A stretch of DNA of 64,000 nucleotides. Origin: Candidatus Gastranaerophilales bacterium (GTDB taxonomy: Bacteria > Cyanobacteriota > Vampirovibrionia > Gastranaerophilales > Gastranaerophilaceae). A model generated the notes under the pieces. The model was not told the origin of the DNA. It worked only from the letters and a program-made list of their open reading frames with translations, and did no database searches. The DNA lies in the NCBI GenBank assembly GCA_900767135.1, contig CAAFYU010000085.1, forward strand, positions 88,762 to 152,761, given 5' to 3'. Position 1 is the stretch's first letter; every line of letters starts with the position of its first letter. The translations under genes and the position numbers were made by a program. This document shows, piece by piece, positions 29,503-38,849 of the stretch.

Positions 29503-29904
29503 ATGCAAGTTAATAACAATTCCAATGTCGCTTTTGGAACAAAGGTCCCGCAAAAATTTTTAAATGAATTAAGTTCATCTTCATCAATAAAAAGTAAACA
29601 TTCTGTTACTTATTTGAATCTTCTTCGAGATTTAGAGGCAAAGGCAGAACAGGTAAAGAAATTTGGAAGTAATTCATTTGAAATTGGTTTTACCAAAGAC
29701 CCTGAAACCCAAAAAATGACTTTATGTTTAAAAGACGCTCTAAATGCAGATAGAACTCCGGTAATTTTGCCTAAAAACAGAAAACAAGCTTTATTAGCGA
29801 GATTTTTTGCATTAAAAAAAGAAGATATAGTTAATGCTCAGAATAAGATAAAACATGGTTCAACGATAGAAGAAATAAAAAAACACATAATAAAATTCAG
29901 ATAA
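29503..29904 (+). CDS. Hypothetical protein with N-terminal NVAFG motif
   Basis: This is a 133-residue protein that I do not recognise. The first 14 residues are MQVNNNSNVAFGTK, an Asn-rich start with an F-G motif resembling other lineage-type proteins in the window. The rest is mixed alpha/beta and basic, with no Cys cluster or membrane segment. A strong ribosome site (AAAGGAG) precedes the ATG. It is probably co-transcribed with the DUF167 gene. Confidence 0.65.
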   Translation: MQVNNNSNVAFGTKVPQKFLNELSSSSSIKSKHSVTYLNLLRDLEAKAEQVKKFGSNSFEIGFTKDPETQKMTLCLKDALNADRTPVILPKNRKQALLARFFALKKEDIVNAQNKIKHGSTIEEIKKHIIKFR

Positions 29905-29962
29905 ACTTGCAAAAATATTACATTTATAGTATATTTTGCTTAGGTAGAAATATGATAGTAAA

Positions 29963-30145
29963 TTATTCTTTAAAACTCCATCATGTCCATTGTCATAGTG
30001 TCCTTGAAAGACTATGAATTGATGGTGTACGCTTTTAAAGAATAAAGTTTCAATTCTTTTATAAATGGTCTTTCAAGGTAAAAGCGATTGACTGTTTAGT
30101 ATTGAGCGTTTGCTCTCACCTGATATCAGGCGATAAAAAGAATTG
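29963..30145 (+). ncRNA. Candidate structured leader RNA with pseudoknot
   Basis: Several nested complementarities lie in one 183-nt stretch. TTATTCTTTAAAA (29963) pairs with 30033-30045 over 13 bp, enclosing CCATCA/TGATGG and TCATAG/CTATGA. The apical CCTTGAAAGAC (30002-30012) is an exact 11-nt complement of 30068-30078, giving a possible pseudoknot. Small hairpins GAGC-GTTT-GCTC (30104) and CCTG-ATAT-CAGG (30119) follow. CAATTCTTTT (30051) pairs with 30136-30145, just touching the GGAG ribosome site of the gene at 30160. No T run is present. I do not recognise the family. Confidence 0.5.
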
Positions 30146-30159
30146 GAGAAATAATAAAG

Positions 30160-31431
30160 ATGGCAATAACAAATATAATTTCAGCTATTGGAAATAATAG
30201 TAGCGTTTACCCCCTAATACTAAGAGATTGCGGAATTGAAGTTCCGACAAAGCTTGCTCTTACATATAATCAAAACAAAAGAGAGTCAAAAGAGATTGCA
30301 TACCTAGCGACTCGTGAACGTTTTTTGGACGAATATTCTTCATCTGCTGTTTGGCTTGGGGGAATTCCATTTATGGGCTGGCTTTGCAATAAATTTATTA
30401 AATCAAAAGGGTTGAGCACTGACGTAAATTTAAAATTGTTTAAAGAAGAAGCTGGTATTCAAGGAATTGATTACAATATCAAAAAATTTGCTAAAACAGC
30501 TCCTGATGCGGTAAAAGATTTGATTAAAGCAAAAGAAAATAAAAAGTTGTATGAAAAATTACTTGCGGGGAAATTTATTGCTTCTACGACTGTTCCAATT
30601 TTATTTATGGGATTTATTTTACCGAAATTGATTTTTGCATCATCTTCAAAGAAAATTCAAAAATTAAGAGAAGAAAACGCAAAAAAATCTCAAAATCAAA
30701 AAATAAGTTTTACTCAAAAAGATAAATTTTTTAAATCAGAAACACCTTCGTTTACCGGTGCGTGGATTACAAAGGCTGCAAATTTTTCAGCACAAGACAA
30801 AATGGCTGTGACCGATGGAGGATATGCGGTTGGGCGTGTTGCAACTGCTAGAAACAAAAATGAATGCATGGACATCAGTTTCAAAATGGCTGGCATGATG
30901 ATTTTGAACTATTTAGCTCCAAAATGGATTGAAAAAGCCCTGAATAAAATGACAGGCTCTCAACTCGATCCTGTGATTTTAGCTGATGAAGAGTTTGTTG
31001 AACAAGTTAAAGCCGGAACTTTGAGACTTCCAAAATCTGACAATGCAAAAGATTTGCTTGACTTTGTCGATAATATCGAAAACACAGACACGCCGTTTAT
31101 AAAATTTGCAAAGAAATTTGAAAAAATTAAAATGCTTGATAGTGGAATTCGTGATCCGAGAGAATATGTTGATATAAAAGAGCTCGGCGGATTTAGAAAC
31201 GATATTGAAAAATTTACAAAACAAGCCATCAAATCAGATAATTTTGAAAAATTTGTTAAAAAAGCTAAGTTTGCAAAATCTGCAAATATCTTGACAAATG
31301 TCACATTGAGTAGCTTTTTACTTGCTTATGCTTTACCAAAAGCACAATTCATATTCAGAAAATTAGTGACAGGTTCTGATTTAGAGCCGGGATTAGCACC
31401 AGCAGAAAAAACTCTCGACAAGACGATGTAA
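30160..31431 (+). CDS. Hypothetical multi-pass membrane protein with PSFTG motif
   Basis: This is a 423-residue protein that I do not recognise. Hydrophobic segments lie at about 60-78, 138-160, 245-255 and 375-395. Two of them end in a Leu-Pro-Lys turn (FILPKLIF and YALPKAQF), hinting at an internal repeat. A basic linker at about 165-205 carries PSFTGAW, like the PxFxG motifs of other proteins here. GGAG lies 12 nt upstream of the ATG, at the foot of a structured leader. It is perhaps a distant relative of the gene at 37326. Confidence 0.65.
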   Translation: MAITNIISAIGNNSSVYPLILRDCGIEVPTKLALTYNQNKRESKEIAYLATRERFLDEYSSSAVWLGGIPFMGWLCNKFIKSKGLSTDVNLKLFKEEAGIQGIDYNIKKFAKTAPDAVKDLIKAKENKKLYEKLLAGKFIASTTVPILFMGFILPKLIFASSSKKIQKLREENAKKSQNQKISFTQKDKFFKSETPSFTGAWITKAANFSAQDKMAVTDGGYAVGRVATARNKNECMDISFKMAGMMILNYLAPKWIEKALNKMTGSQLDPVILADEEFVEQVKAGTLRLPKSDNAKDLLDFVDNIENTDTPFIKFAKKFEKIKMLDSGIRDPREYVDIKELGGFRNDIEKFTKQAIKSDNFEKFVKKAKFAKSANILTNVTLSSFLLAYALPKAQFIFRKLVTGSDLEPGLAPAEKTLDKTM

Positions 31432-31462
31432 GAGTTTGAAAAGGTTGGGTGGAAAAATTTAA

Positions 31463-31840
31463 TTATCCAATTAGTTTTAATAATGCTGAGCCAAAGAGGA
31501 TTACTCCGATTGCGATGGCAACGACAGAGGCGAACATTACTGCTCCTGCGGAGATATCTTTTGCCATTCCGACAAGTCGTGAATAGCGGTTGTGGAATAC
31601 GGCATCAAGCGAGTATTCGATTGCGGAATTTATCATTTCCAAAGTGATTACCATTGTTATTGTTAGTAACAAAATACACATACGTTCAACGCTGAAATTC
31701 AAGACAAAAGCCAGTGCCAGTGTTGCAATTGCTATGCAAAAATGCACTCGAATATTAACCTCTGATTTTATTACGAGTCGCATGCCTTTGCGTGCGTTTT
31801 TGAATGTGTTTGAAAACCCTTGTTGTTTAAATTTTGTCAT
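31463..31840 (-). CDS. dgkA: Diacylglycerol/undecaprenol kinase family protein
   Basis: This small integral membrane kinase (125 residues) has three helices and the family motif EMINSAIEYSLDAV, followed by AKDISAGAVM. It phosphorylates diacylglycerol or undecaprenol, recycling lipid carriers. I chose the ATG at 31840, inside the end of ybeY (14-bp overlap), because family members begin about here and coupling is common. It is the last gene of the pgpH-ybeY-dgkA operon, an order also seen in many Firmicutes. Confidence 0.92.
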   Translation of the reverse strand: MTKFKQQGFSNTFKNARKGMRLVIKSEVNIRVHFCIAIATLALAFVLNFSVERMCILLLTITMVITLEMINSAIEYSLDAVFHNRYSRLVGMAKDISAGAVMFASVVAIAIGVILFGSALLKLIG

Positions 31841-32363
31841 ATCCCAAACTTTCCAATGCTTTATTCTGTAATCCGATAACAAAATTATAATCTTCTTCTG
31901 TCTGGTGGTCAAATCCTAACAAGTGAAGAATTCCATGACTTATCAAGAAAATAAGTTCGTATTCTCTTGTTACATTTTTCTTTTGGGCTTCTTCTTCAAC
32001 TTTATCCAGTGCAATCATTACTTCGCCGAGGTTAATTTCTCCGTCAAAAATAAATTTTTCTTCGCTATCTGCAAAAATCGCAAATGTAATAATGTCTGCA
32101 ACATAGTCTTTGTCGCGGTAATCTTTGTTGATCTGATGTGTCTTTACACCGTCGCAAAAAAGAAAATCAAAAGAAATCGTGTCGTATTCAAAACCGTTCA
32201 AGCAAGATGCCTCATAGACTTCCGGTATTGAAAGATAAAAATTCAGGATTGATTTTGCACAGTCCATATATTGCTTTTCGTCAATTTGCCAAGCGTCATA
32301 AATGTTTTCAGAAAAAATATTTTTTGTTGCTAGAACACCGATGTTTTGGTTATTTGTTGTCAT
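31827..32363 (-). CDS. ybeY: Endoribonuclease YbeY, rRNA maturation factor
   Basis: This zinc-dependent single-strand endonuclease is needed for 16S 3'-end maturation and ribosome quality control. From the ATG at 32363 it has 178 residues. The zinc motif HGILHLLGFDH matches H-x3-H-x5-H. The N-terminal part is longer than average. It overlaps pgpH upstream by 14 bp and dgkA downstream by 14 bp, so translation is coupled through the operon. Confidence 0.94.
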   Translation of the reverse strand: MTTNNQNIGVLATKNIFSENIYDAWQIDEKQYMDCAKSILNFYLSIPEVYEASCLNGFEYDTISFDFLFCDGVKTHQINKDYRDKDYVADIITFAIFADSEEKFIFDGEINLGEVMIALDKVEEEAQKKNVTREYELIFLISHGILHLLGFDHQTEEDYNFVIGLQNKALESLGYDKI

Positions 32364-34569
32364 CTTGTTTGTCCTCTTGGTTAGAGTCTGTCGGTTTGTT
32401 ATCACCTTCGAGTTGTTTTATTTTGTTTTCTAAGTCTTCGTCAAGTAATTTTGCCGGCATGCTGATTTTGTCTTTTGGAAATTCTTTTGCAACATTTTCT
32501 TGGTATTTAATTCTGTTGTGCTGCATACCTCTAAGAATTCGCAAGAATGTAGCGGCAATTATTTTAATATCTTTTAGCGTCAAAGGGCTGTCAGAAAGCT
32601 GACCGTCATTCAATCTTTCTACAATAATTTTGTTAATCATGTTTTCGATTTCTTCTGTTGTAGGATTTTTTAGTGAGCGAACTGCGGATTCTACTGCATC
32701 AGCAATCATCAAAATTGCTGTTTCTTTCGTGTTAGGTTTAGGCCCTGGGTATCTGAATTGTTCTTCCTTAACGTTTTCAGCACCTTCTTCTTGTACTGCT
32801 TGGTTGTAGAAATAACTTGCCAAACCTTCGCCGTGGTGTTGAATAATAAAGTTTTGAATAACTTGTGGAAGCCCATATTCTTTGGCAATTTCAATACCGT
32901 CTTTTGGGTGTGCTGTAATAATCATTTTGCTTATTCTTGGTGTGAATTTGTTGTGTGGGTTTTCAATCAAGAAGTAAGATTGGTTTTCAACGAAGAATAG
33001 CGGACGTTTTAGTTTCCCGATATCGTGATAAAGAGCTCCTACTCTTGCCAAAATCGGATCAGCACCGATAGCTTCCGCTGCGGCTTCGCAAAGATTAGAA
33101 ACCATCAAACTGTGGTGATATGTGCCTGGGGCGTCCATTTGAAGTCTTTTTAAAAGTTTTTGGTCGTGGTCGCCGTATTCAGCAAGACCATAAGGTGTAA
33201 TAATTTTAAATGTGCTTTCTAATAATGGCATAAGCCCTGATGCAACAATTGCACTGAAAATTGCGTTTAATAAGATGAAAGAACAATTTTTTACAAGCAA
33301 AACATTGTCTACTTCGATTAAACATTTTTCAAGAATATAAATACTTAAAACGATTATTAAGCCGGCAAGTCCAATGTTGAAGCCTGTTTTAATGATATCA
33401 ACTCTTTCTGCATATCTGATTTGTGATATTGAAACAACAGAGAATAAACTTAAAAGAATAAATGCAACAAGATATTGAATATTATACTGATAGCCGATTG
33501 CCATTATTGAAAGTAACAAAACAGAGGCAACTAAAGCAATTCTAGGCTTTGTAAAAATTGACATCAAAATCAAAAAAGCCGGAATTGGGATTACATAAGG
33601 AGAAAAGCCTGTCGGTAAAACAACTCCGATAAAAGCCAATAAGAGAGTTAAGAAAGCTGTAATTGCCATATATTTCGGCTGTAAAAAATCTTTTTCAAAA
33701 AATTTCATATATGATAAGAACAAAAATGTTCCGACAAATACGATTATATAAATGGCTATAAGTCCTGTCCAATTGAGTTCATAAACGTTGTAACCGGCTT
33801 GTCTTAGAGCATCTCGTTTGAGTCTTGTAACCGGTTCTCCTTCAAACAAGATTTTGTCGCCTTTTTGGAAAACAACTTCGTAAGGTTTGACTGAATTTTG
33901 AGCGTTTTTCCTTGCGATTTCTGTTGCGAACTCATCTACTACAAGGTTTGGAACTATTACTTGCTCCAAAACCGCCTTAATAACTGATACTTGGCGTTTA
34001 GAAACATTTGAAACAAGGTTGTTTATTATAATTTTGTCAATGTTATCTTTTTCGTAATCTCGTTCTGTAATTCCGACACGCAAAATATTTGTCAAAGTCA
34101 AATTAGCTTTGTCAAAGACTTCGTGAATACTATTGTCTTCGGCTTTAAGCAGGAAGTTTATGATAAAATCTTTTTTAGAATTGTCTGATAAATCGAAAAG
34201 AATACCGATTTCTTCTTTTTTAACGTTGTCATCGACATTTTTTTTGCGAATTTGCATTACCGATGTTTGGAGAGTTTGAAGGTTGCTTTTAATGAAATCA
34301 TCTTCTGCCGGAGCCATTACGGGCTCTACCTTTTGGGCAACTTCTTTCTTGTGCTGTTCTGTACGTTTTACATCTTCAACAGTAAGAGTTTTTTGAGCAA
34401 CAATGTCTCGTTTGCTTATTCCGTTTTCGATAATGTTTTGGAAAAAAAAGTTTTGAGATGCTACAACAGCAGTCATTAATATTGTAAATCCTATTATGGA
34501 TAAGGTTTTAAGAAATTCTGTTGATGTAAAAAACTCTTTAACTTTTGGTGCAAATTCAATTTTTATCAT
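32350..34569 (-). CDS. pgpH: PgpH-type 7TM-HD phosphodiesterase (c-di-AMP)
   Basis: This 739-residue protein has an N-terminal helix, an extracytoplasmic 7TM-HD domain (about 45-265), seven membrane helices (about 270-465) and a cytosolic HD domain (about 475-680). The metal motif is in ALYHDIGKLKRP, with the upstream His in TYHHSLMVSNL. Known relatives hydrolyse cyclic di-AMP. The neighbouring ybeY and dgkA agree with the classical gene order, although phoH is missing here. AAAGGAAA lies 11 nt upstream of the ATG. Confidence 0.93.
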   Translation of the reverse strand: MIKIEFAPKVKEFFTSTEFLKTLSIIGFTILMTAVVASQNFFFQNIIENGISKRDIVAQKTLTVEDVKRTEQHKKEVAQKVEPVMAPAEDDFIKSNLQTLQTSVMQIRKKNVDDNVKKEEIGILFDLSDNSKKDFIINFLLKAEDNSIHEVFDKANLTLTNILRVGITERDYEKDNIDKIIINNLVSNVSKRQVSVIKAVLEQVIVPNLVVDEFATEIARKNAQNSVKPYEVVFQKGDKILFEGEPVTRLKRDALRQAGYNVYELNWTGLIAIYIIVFVGTFLFLSYMKFFEKDFLQPKYMAITAFLTLLLAFIGVVLPTGFSPYVIPIPAFLILMSIFTKPRIALVASVLLLSIMAIGYQYNIQYLVAFILLSLFSVVSISQIRYAERVDIIKTGFNIGLAGLIIVLSIYILEKCLIEVDNVLLVKNCSFILLNAIFSAIVASGLMPLLESTFKIITPYGLAEYGDHDQKLLKRLQMDAPGTYHHSLMVSNLCEAAAEAIGADPILARVGALYHDIGKLKRPLFFVENQSYFLIENPHNKFTPRISKMIITAHPKDGIEIAKEYGLPQVIQNFIIQHHGEGLASYFYNQAVQEEGAENVKEEQFRYPGPKPNTKETAILMIADAVESAVRSLKNPTTEEIENMINKIIVERLNDGQLSDSPLTLKDIKIIAATFLRILRGMQHNRIKYQENVAKEFPKDKISMPAKLLDEDLENKIKQLEGDNKPTDSNQEDKQDDNK

Positions 34570-34623
34570 ATATTTATATTTCCTTTAAATTTAATTAAAA
34601 ACTTTTTTATATATTATAACTTC

Positions 34624-35568
34624 CTATTTATTTTGCAAGTCTTGCAACTTGATGCGACGTTGAATATCTTCAAGTAGTTTTCGATTTATGCTAAATAATT
34701 CTGAAAGTATAGCGATAACTCCGATTTGAACACTAATAATAATTAAAATTGCCGATAATATTAGGGATTGAATGTGCCCTGAACCACTTGAAAATACGTA
34801 GTAATATAAGAATCTTAACCCAATTAATGAGCCTGATATAAAAAATAAGCTTGCAAGGATTGAGAAAAATCTGAAAGGTCTGTATATTATAAACATTCTG
34901 AGCATTGTAAAAACAGAACGTCTGATGTAATCAAACATATTTCTGACGAGTTTTGATTTCCTTAAATCAGGATTAACGTTAATTGGTACACATACGAGTT
35001 GCAAGCCTTTTGCACGTGCTTGAATGATAGTTTCAAGAGTGTATGTGTAGTTGTCAAAAATGTTTATTTGTAACGCTGCCGCTCTTGAAAACGCTCTAAA
35101 TCCGCTAGGAGCATCTTCTACCTGAGTAGAGCTAACCCTTCTCATAACCCAAGAACCGAGTTTTTGAAGGTTTTTTTTGAGAAGAGAGAAATGAGAAATG
35201 TTTGAAACAGGTCGTGTACCTATTACGATATCTGCTTCTTTATTCAATATAGGGCGAACAAGTTTTTCAATATCATCAGCACAATACTGATTGTCGGCGT
35301 CAGTATTTACGATTATGTCTGCTCCTTGTGCCAATGCTCCATTAATTCCTGCAACAAAGGCTTTGGCAAGCCCGCAATTGTGCGGCATGCTGACAATATG
35401 TTGAACGCCGTTGGCTTTTGCAACTTCAACAGTTTTGTCGGTTGAACCGTCATCTATTACAAGAATTTCAATTTCGTCTATCCCTGAAATCTGCTTTGGA
35501 AGAGCGTTTAGCGTAATTGGAAGAGAGGCTTCTTCGTTATAACAAGGTATTTGAATTATTAATTTCAT
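34624..35568 (-). CDS. Family 2 glycosyltransferase, DPM/GtrB-like
   Basis: The N-terminal GT-A domain of this 314-residue enzyme begins IIQIPCYNEEASLPITLNALP and has a metal-binding D-x-D in NTDADNQY. Two C-terminal membrane helices (about 228-250 and 262-285) follow. This matches enzymes that load a sugar onto polyprenyl phosphate. The ribosome site AAAGGGG precedes the ATG. It is divergent from a GT39-type transferase at 35609, a natural user of such lipid-linked sugars, so the two may act in one glycosylation pathway. Confidence 0.88.
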   Translation of the reverse strand: MKLIIQIPCYNEEASLPITLNALPKQISGIDEIEILVIDDGSTDKTVEVAKANGVQHIVSMPHNCGLAKAFVAGINGALAQGADIIVNTDADNQYCADDIEKLVRPILNKEADIVIGTRPVSNISHFSLLKKNLQKLGSWVMRRVSSTQVEDAPSGFRAFSRAAALQINIFDNYTYTLETIIQARAKGLQLVCVPINVNPDLRKSKLVRNMFDYIRRSVFTMLRMFIIYRPFRFFSILASLFFISGSLIGLRFLYYYVFSSGSGHIQSLILSAILIIISVQIGVIAILSELFSINRKLLEDIQRRIKLQDLQNK

Positions 35569-35608
35569 TGTTTCCCCTTTTATTATTTTCTTTTTATTAT
35601 ATAATTAA

Positions 35609-37252
35609 ATGGGGATTTTGACAATTGTGAAAAAATTTGTTTCAATATCTTGCATAATTATTTTAGGGATAGTGCTAAGACTTATATTTATAAACAAACC
35701 TGACGGGTTGTGGAACGATGAATATGTTAGCTGGTCGATTGCTGCTGTTCCGTTTTTTGACGGATTTTGGAATGCTGTAAAATTGCAATGTCACATGCCT
35801 TTTTATTATTTGTATTTGAAATTTTTCATGAGCTTGTTTGGGCAAAGCGATTTGGTGTTGAGATTAACCTCTGTATTGGCGGGAGTTCTTTCAATCGGTG
35901 CAATGTATTTTGTCGGAAAAGAAAAAGATGAAAAAACAGGACTTATATGTGCCGGCATGTCGGCTATCAGTGCGTTTTTAATATATTATTCACAAGAAGT
36001 TCGATTTTATTCGATTTTGTTTTTCTTTTCGGCGATGGCGTTGTTGTTTACAATCCGATGTTTGAAATCACCGAGTCGAAAAAACTTGATTGGGTTTGCT
36101 GTTTCAAGTTTTTTGATTTTATTCACTCATACGATAGGTTTTGTGTTCGTTTTCTTTAATCTTTTATTTTTAAGCATCGCATTATTTAATAAATTTAAAA
36201 AACAAATAATTATATTATGGAGTACGATTTGTGCATGTGGAATTGCGTTGTGCCCATTGATTTTGAAAATCTTTGGAACTCAATCATTTTCTCAATGGTG
36301 GGGACATTTTTCTGTTTCAAAAATCGGATTTTTGTTGACGGATTATTTTTCGCCAGTGATAACGAATTTGACAAATGCTCCTGATAATTTCTTTTATGCC
36401 CCGCAGAATTTAATATTTATGCTTATTCCCGTTGGAATTGCGGTGTATGGAATATATCTGGCATGCCGAAAAAATAAAAATAATTCGTTCTTACTTTCTG
36501 TCGCTCTTGGATTTTTAATTGTTTTATTTGGTGCCTCAATTGCCGGAAAGTTAGTATTTACAACAAAATATTCAATGGAATGCTATCCGATATTGATTTA
36601 TCTGGCATGCTATGGAATTTCTACAATAGAGAATAATGTTTTACAAAAGACTCTGATTTGTATATTTTGCCTGATAAATCTTGGATATGTCGTATTTGCA
36701 CCATATTCCGCACCAAAAATGCATCGTGCGGAAGGTAATAAAATTCCGATGGATATTTTGAAACAATTTGACTTAAAACAAGGTGATACGATAGTTCTTC
36801 AATATTATCCGGCAAGTCGATTTGAAAAATATTTTGATTTCTCAAAATACAATGTTGTGGAAATGCATAAGGGAAATTTCGTAGATTATTTGAGTTCTGA
36901 TACAACTTATGCAGACGCATATAAGAATGGAAAAGAATTATATAAACCGATATTTTTCAAAGAAGAAAATCCATATTTTACAGGCATGGTACAAAAAGAA
37001 GCGTTTGCTAATTTGAAAACAGGTCAGAGTGTAGCATTGGTAATATTAAATAGTGTTGCATTTCTTTCTCCTGAAAAATTCCAACAAGTCATGGCAGATG
37101 ACAATTTGTATAAAAAAGAGCCACTTTTATTTCTTGTTTTTTCTTATTTAAGAAAACAAACAATTGATGAAATGCTCGAAAACCTTGCGTTGACTAATGT
37201 TTCGCAAAAAGGAAATTGGACGGTAGTTCAGTTTACAAAACTTAATAAATAG
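35609..37252 (+). CDS. Polyprenyl-phosphate-sugar glycosyltransferase, GT39/ArnT-like
   Basis: This 547-residue membrane enzyme has about 11 helices in the first 370 residues and a soluble C-terminal part. The first loop motif, GLWNDEYVSWSI, carries the acidic pair typical of PMT/ArnT/GT39 folds. It probably transfers a lipid-linked sugar to protein or lipid outside the cytoplasm. The start is uncertain. A TATAAT at 35600 ends only three bases before the ATG at 35609, so a TTG (35618) or GTG (35627) a few codons inside may be used. Confidence 0.82.
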   Translation: MGILTIVKKFVSISCIIILGIVLRLIFINKPDGLWNDEYVSWSIAAVPFFDGFWNAVKLQCHMPFYYLYLKFFMSLFGQSDLVLRLTSVLAGVLSIGAMYFVGKEKDEKTGLICAGMSAISAFLIYYSQEVRFYSILFFFSAMALLFTIRCLKSPSRKNLIGFAVSSFLILFTHTIGFVFVFFNLLFLSIALFNKFKKQIIILWSTICACGIALCPLILKIFGTQSFSQWWGHFSVSKIGFLLTDYFSPVITNLTNAPDNFFYAPQNLIFMLIPVGIAVYGIYLACRKNKNNSFLLSVALGFLIVLFGASIAGKLVFTTKYSMECYPILIYLACYGISTIENNVLQKTLICIFCLINLGYVVFAPYSAPKMHRAEGNKIPMDILKQFDLKQGDTIVLQYYPASRFEKYFDFSKYNVVEMHKGNFVDYLSSDTTYADAYKNGKELYKPIFFKEENPYFTGMVQKEAFANLKTGQSVALVILNSVAFLSPEKFQQVMADDNLYKKEPLLFLVFSYLRKQTIDEMLENLALTNVSQKGNWTVVQFTKLNK

Positions 37253-37325
37253 GGCTAATATTAGCAATTTTTATTATGTTCAAGACTATATATATATAGA
37301 AGGTTCATAGTTGTAGGTGTGAAAA

Positions 37326-38849
37326 ATGATAAGTAAAGTAAATAGTAACAATTACAGACAAAGTTACACTGGTATAAAATCAGGTGTGGAGAGACAGCCA
37401 AATAGGGTGGGACAGCCGAAGTTTACAGGTGCAGGTAGTGCACTGGAAAAAGGAATACGAGAAGCATTACCGCAAGCCAGAGCTCTTAATATAATGAAGA
37501 AATGGGAGTTCCTTAAAGGTGAGTTGGGTGGTATTTTAATTACTGCATTGGGAACAGGTTTTGTTGCTCCGATTTTTATTGGCTTCAATCCGTTTGTAAA
37601 ACCTCCTAAAAATGCGACTCCGGAAGAAAAGAAAGAAAACGAAAATACAAAATTATATACGGCAATGAGGCAGCCTATTTCAGCAGCCCTTTCAATCATT
37701 TTCCAAGCAAGTGTTCAAAAATACATTGATAAGGGCTTGGATTCTGTTGTAAATAATAAGAAATTTTCTTCTCTTGCAGATTTACACGTAGATCAACAAG
37801 AATTGAATACTAAAACTTATATCCAAGATAATGTGAAAAAAGCAATGAAAAATGAAGGCAAAACAAAACCTTCTTGGTTTAAAGCTTTATTCAGCAGTGA
37901 TGCAAGAGAACAAAGAAAAGCATACGCAGAAGAATTAGATAGCCGAGTTAGTGCAACACAAGATGCACAATTAGAAAAGGTTGCTCAAAAATTCCAAGAA
38001 ACAGGAAAAATTAATATTGGAGAAAGACACCTTGATTTTAAATCAACTGCAAATTTGGTAAATGATCAAATTGATGCTTATATCAAAGATGCACAAGGTT
38101 TACAAAAAACTGGTGAAAAAATGGCATTTTATCTTGATAGAGCAGATGTTCTAGTTTCAAATGAAAACAAATTTATTGAAATGTTCTCCGGTATTAAAAA
38201 AGAAAACGTAACAGCTGAAATTCAGAAATTATTGATAAATGAAAAGGATAATGAAGGCATTAGAACAGTTCTTCAAGAAATCTTGGACAGACCGGAAGAA
38301 TTAAGATACAGCAGAACTCAAAGAACATTACAACGAATTAAATGCATTAAGAAAATGTGTAAAGACGTTGGTGATGGAACATTCACAAGAGATAATTACA
38401 GAGAAGCTCTATTAAATAGAAACAAGGTGTTGTCTGATAGAATTGTAGAATTGACAGCAGCCAAAATAGGAGATGTTAAGAATGCAAAATCAGAAGACAT
38501 TGTTGCAGCAATTGAAAAAATGGTAAAACAATGTAGTTTTGAAGATGTTGATGGAATTGCGAGATCAGTTTTGTGTGATACAGATACATTTGACAAAGAT
38601 ATCGCAAAATTAACTAAAAAGGTTTATAAAGATATTGCAAAAGGTTATAAAGGGCTTGTCGAAAACGCTTACAAGGGTGTAAACCAATTTACGAAAATCG
38701 GAGTTGGTGTTCTGATTACATTGCCGATTACTTGTACAGCATTGAACTGGGTATATCCGAGATTTATGGATTTATTCTTCCCAGAACTTTCGGGAGCAAA
38801 AGAGGCTAAAAAGCCTGAACAAAATAATAAGGTTGGAGGTGACAAGTAA
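37326..38849 (+). CDS. Hypothetical membrane protein with PKFTG motif
   Basis: This is a 507-residue protein that I do not recognise. PKFTG lies at 31-35. Hydrophobic stretches lie at about 60-82, 112-130 and 455-480, separated by a long charged helical region (about 140-450), so it may form a large cytosolic coiled body anchored at both ends. The leader AGGTGTG before the ATG resembles that of the gene at 62986. Its TAA overlaps the next ATG by one base, so the pair is an operon. Confidence 0.68.
   Translation: MISKVNSNNYRQSYTGIKSGVERQPNRVGQPKFTGAGSALEKGIREALPQARALNIMKKWEFLKGELGGILITALGTGFVAPIFIGFNPFVKPPKNATPEEKKENENTKLYTAMRQPISAALSIIFQASVQKYIDKGLDSVVNNKKFSSLADLHVDQQELNTKTYIQDNVKKAMKNEGKTKPSWFKALFSSDAREQRKAYAEELDSRVSATQDAQLEKVAQKFQETGKINIGERHLDFKSTANLVNDQIDAYIKDAQGLQKTGEKMAFYLDRADVLVSNENKFIEMFSGIKKENVTAEIQKLLINEKDNEGIRTVLQEILDRPEELRYSRTQRTLQRIKCIKKMCKDVGDGTFTRDNYREALLNRNKVLSDRIVELTAAKIGDVKNAKSEDIVAAIEKMVKQCSFEDVDGIARSVLCDTDTFDKDIAKLTKKVYKDIAKGYKGLVENAYKGVNQFTKIGVGVLITLPITCTALNWVYPRFMDLFFPELSGAKEAKKPEQNNKVGGDK

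Noticed and set aside
29963..30045. Long hairpin as a plain terminator of the 29503 gene
   Set aside because: No T run follows, and further complementary segments downstream point to a larger structure.
30960..31304. Minus-strand open frame inside the 30160 gene
   Set aside because: It has a Ser/Phe-rich shadow composition and no start signals, while the plus-strand frame has a ribosome site.
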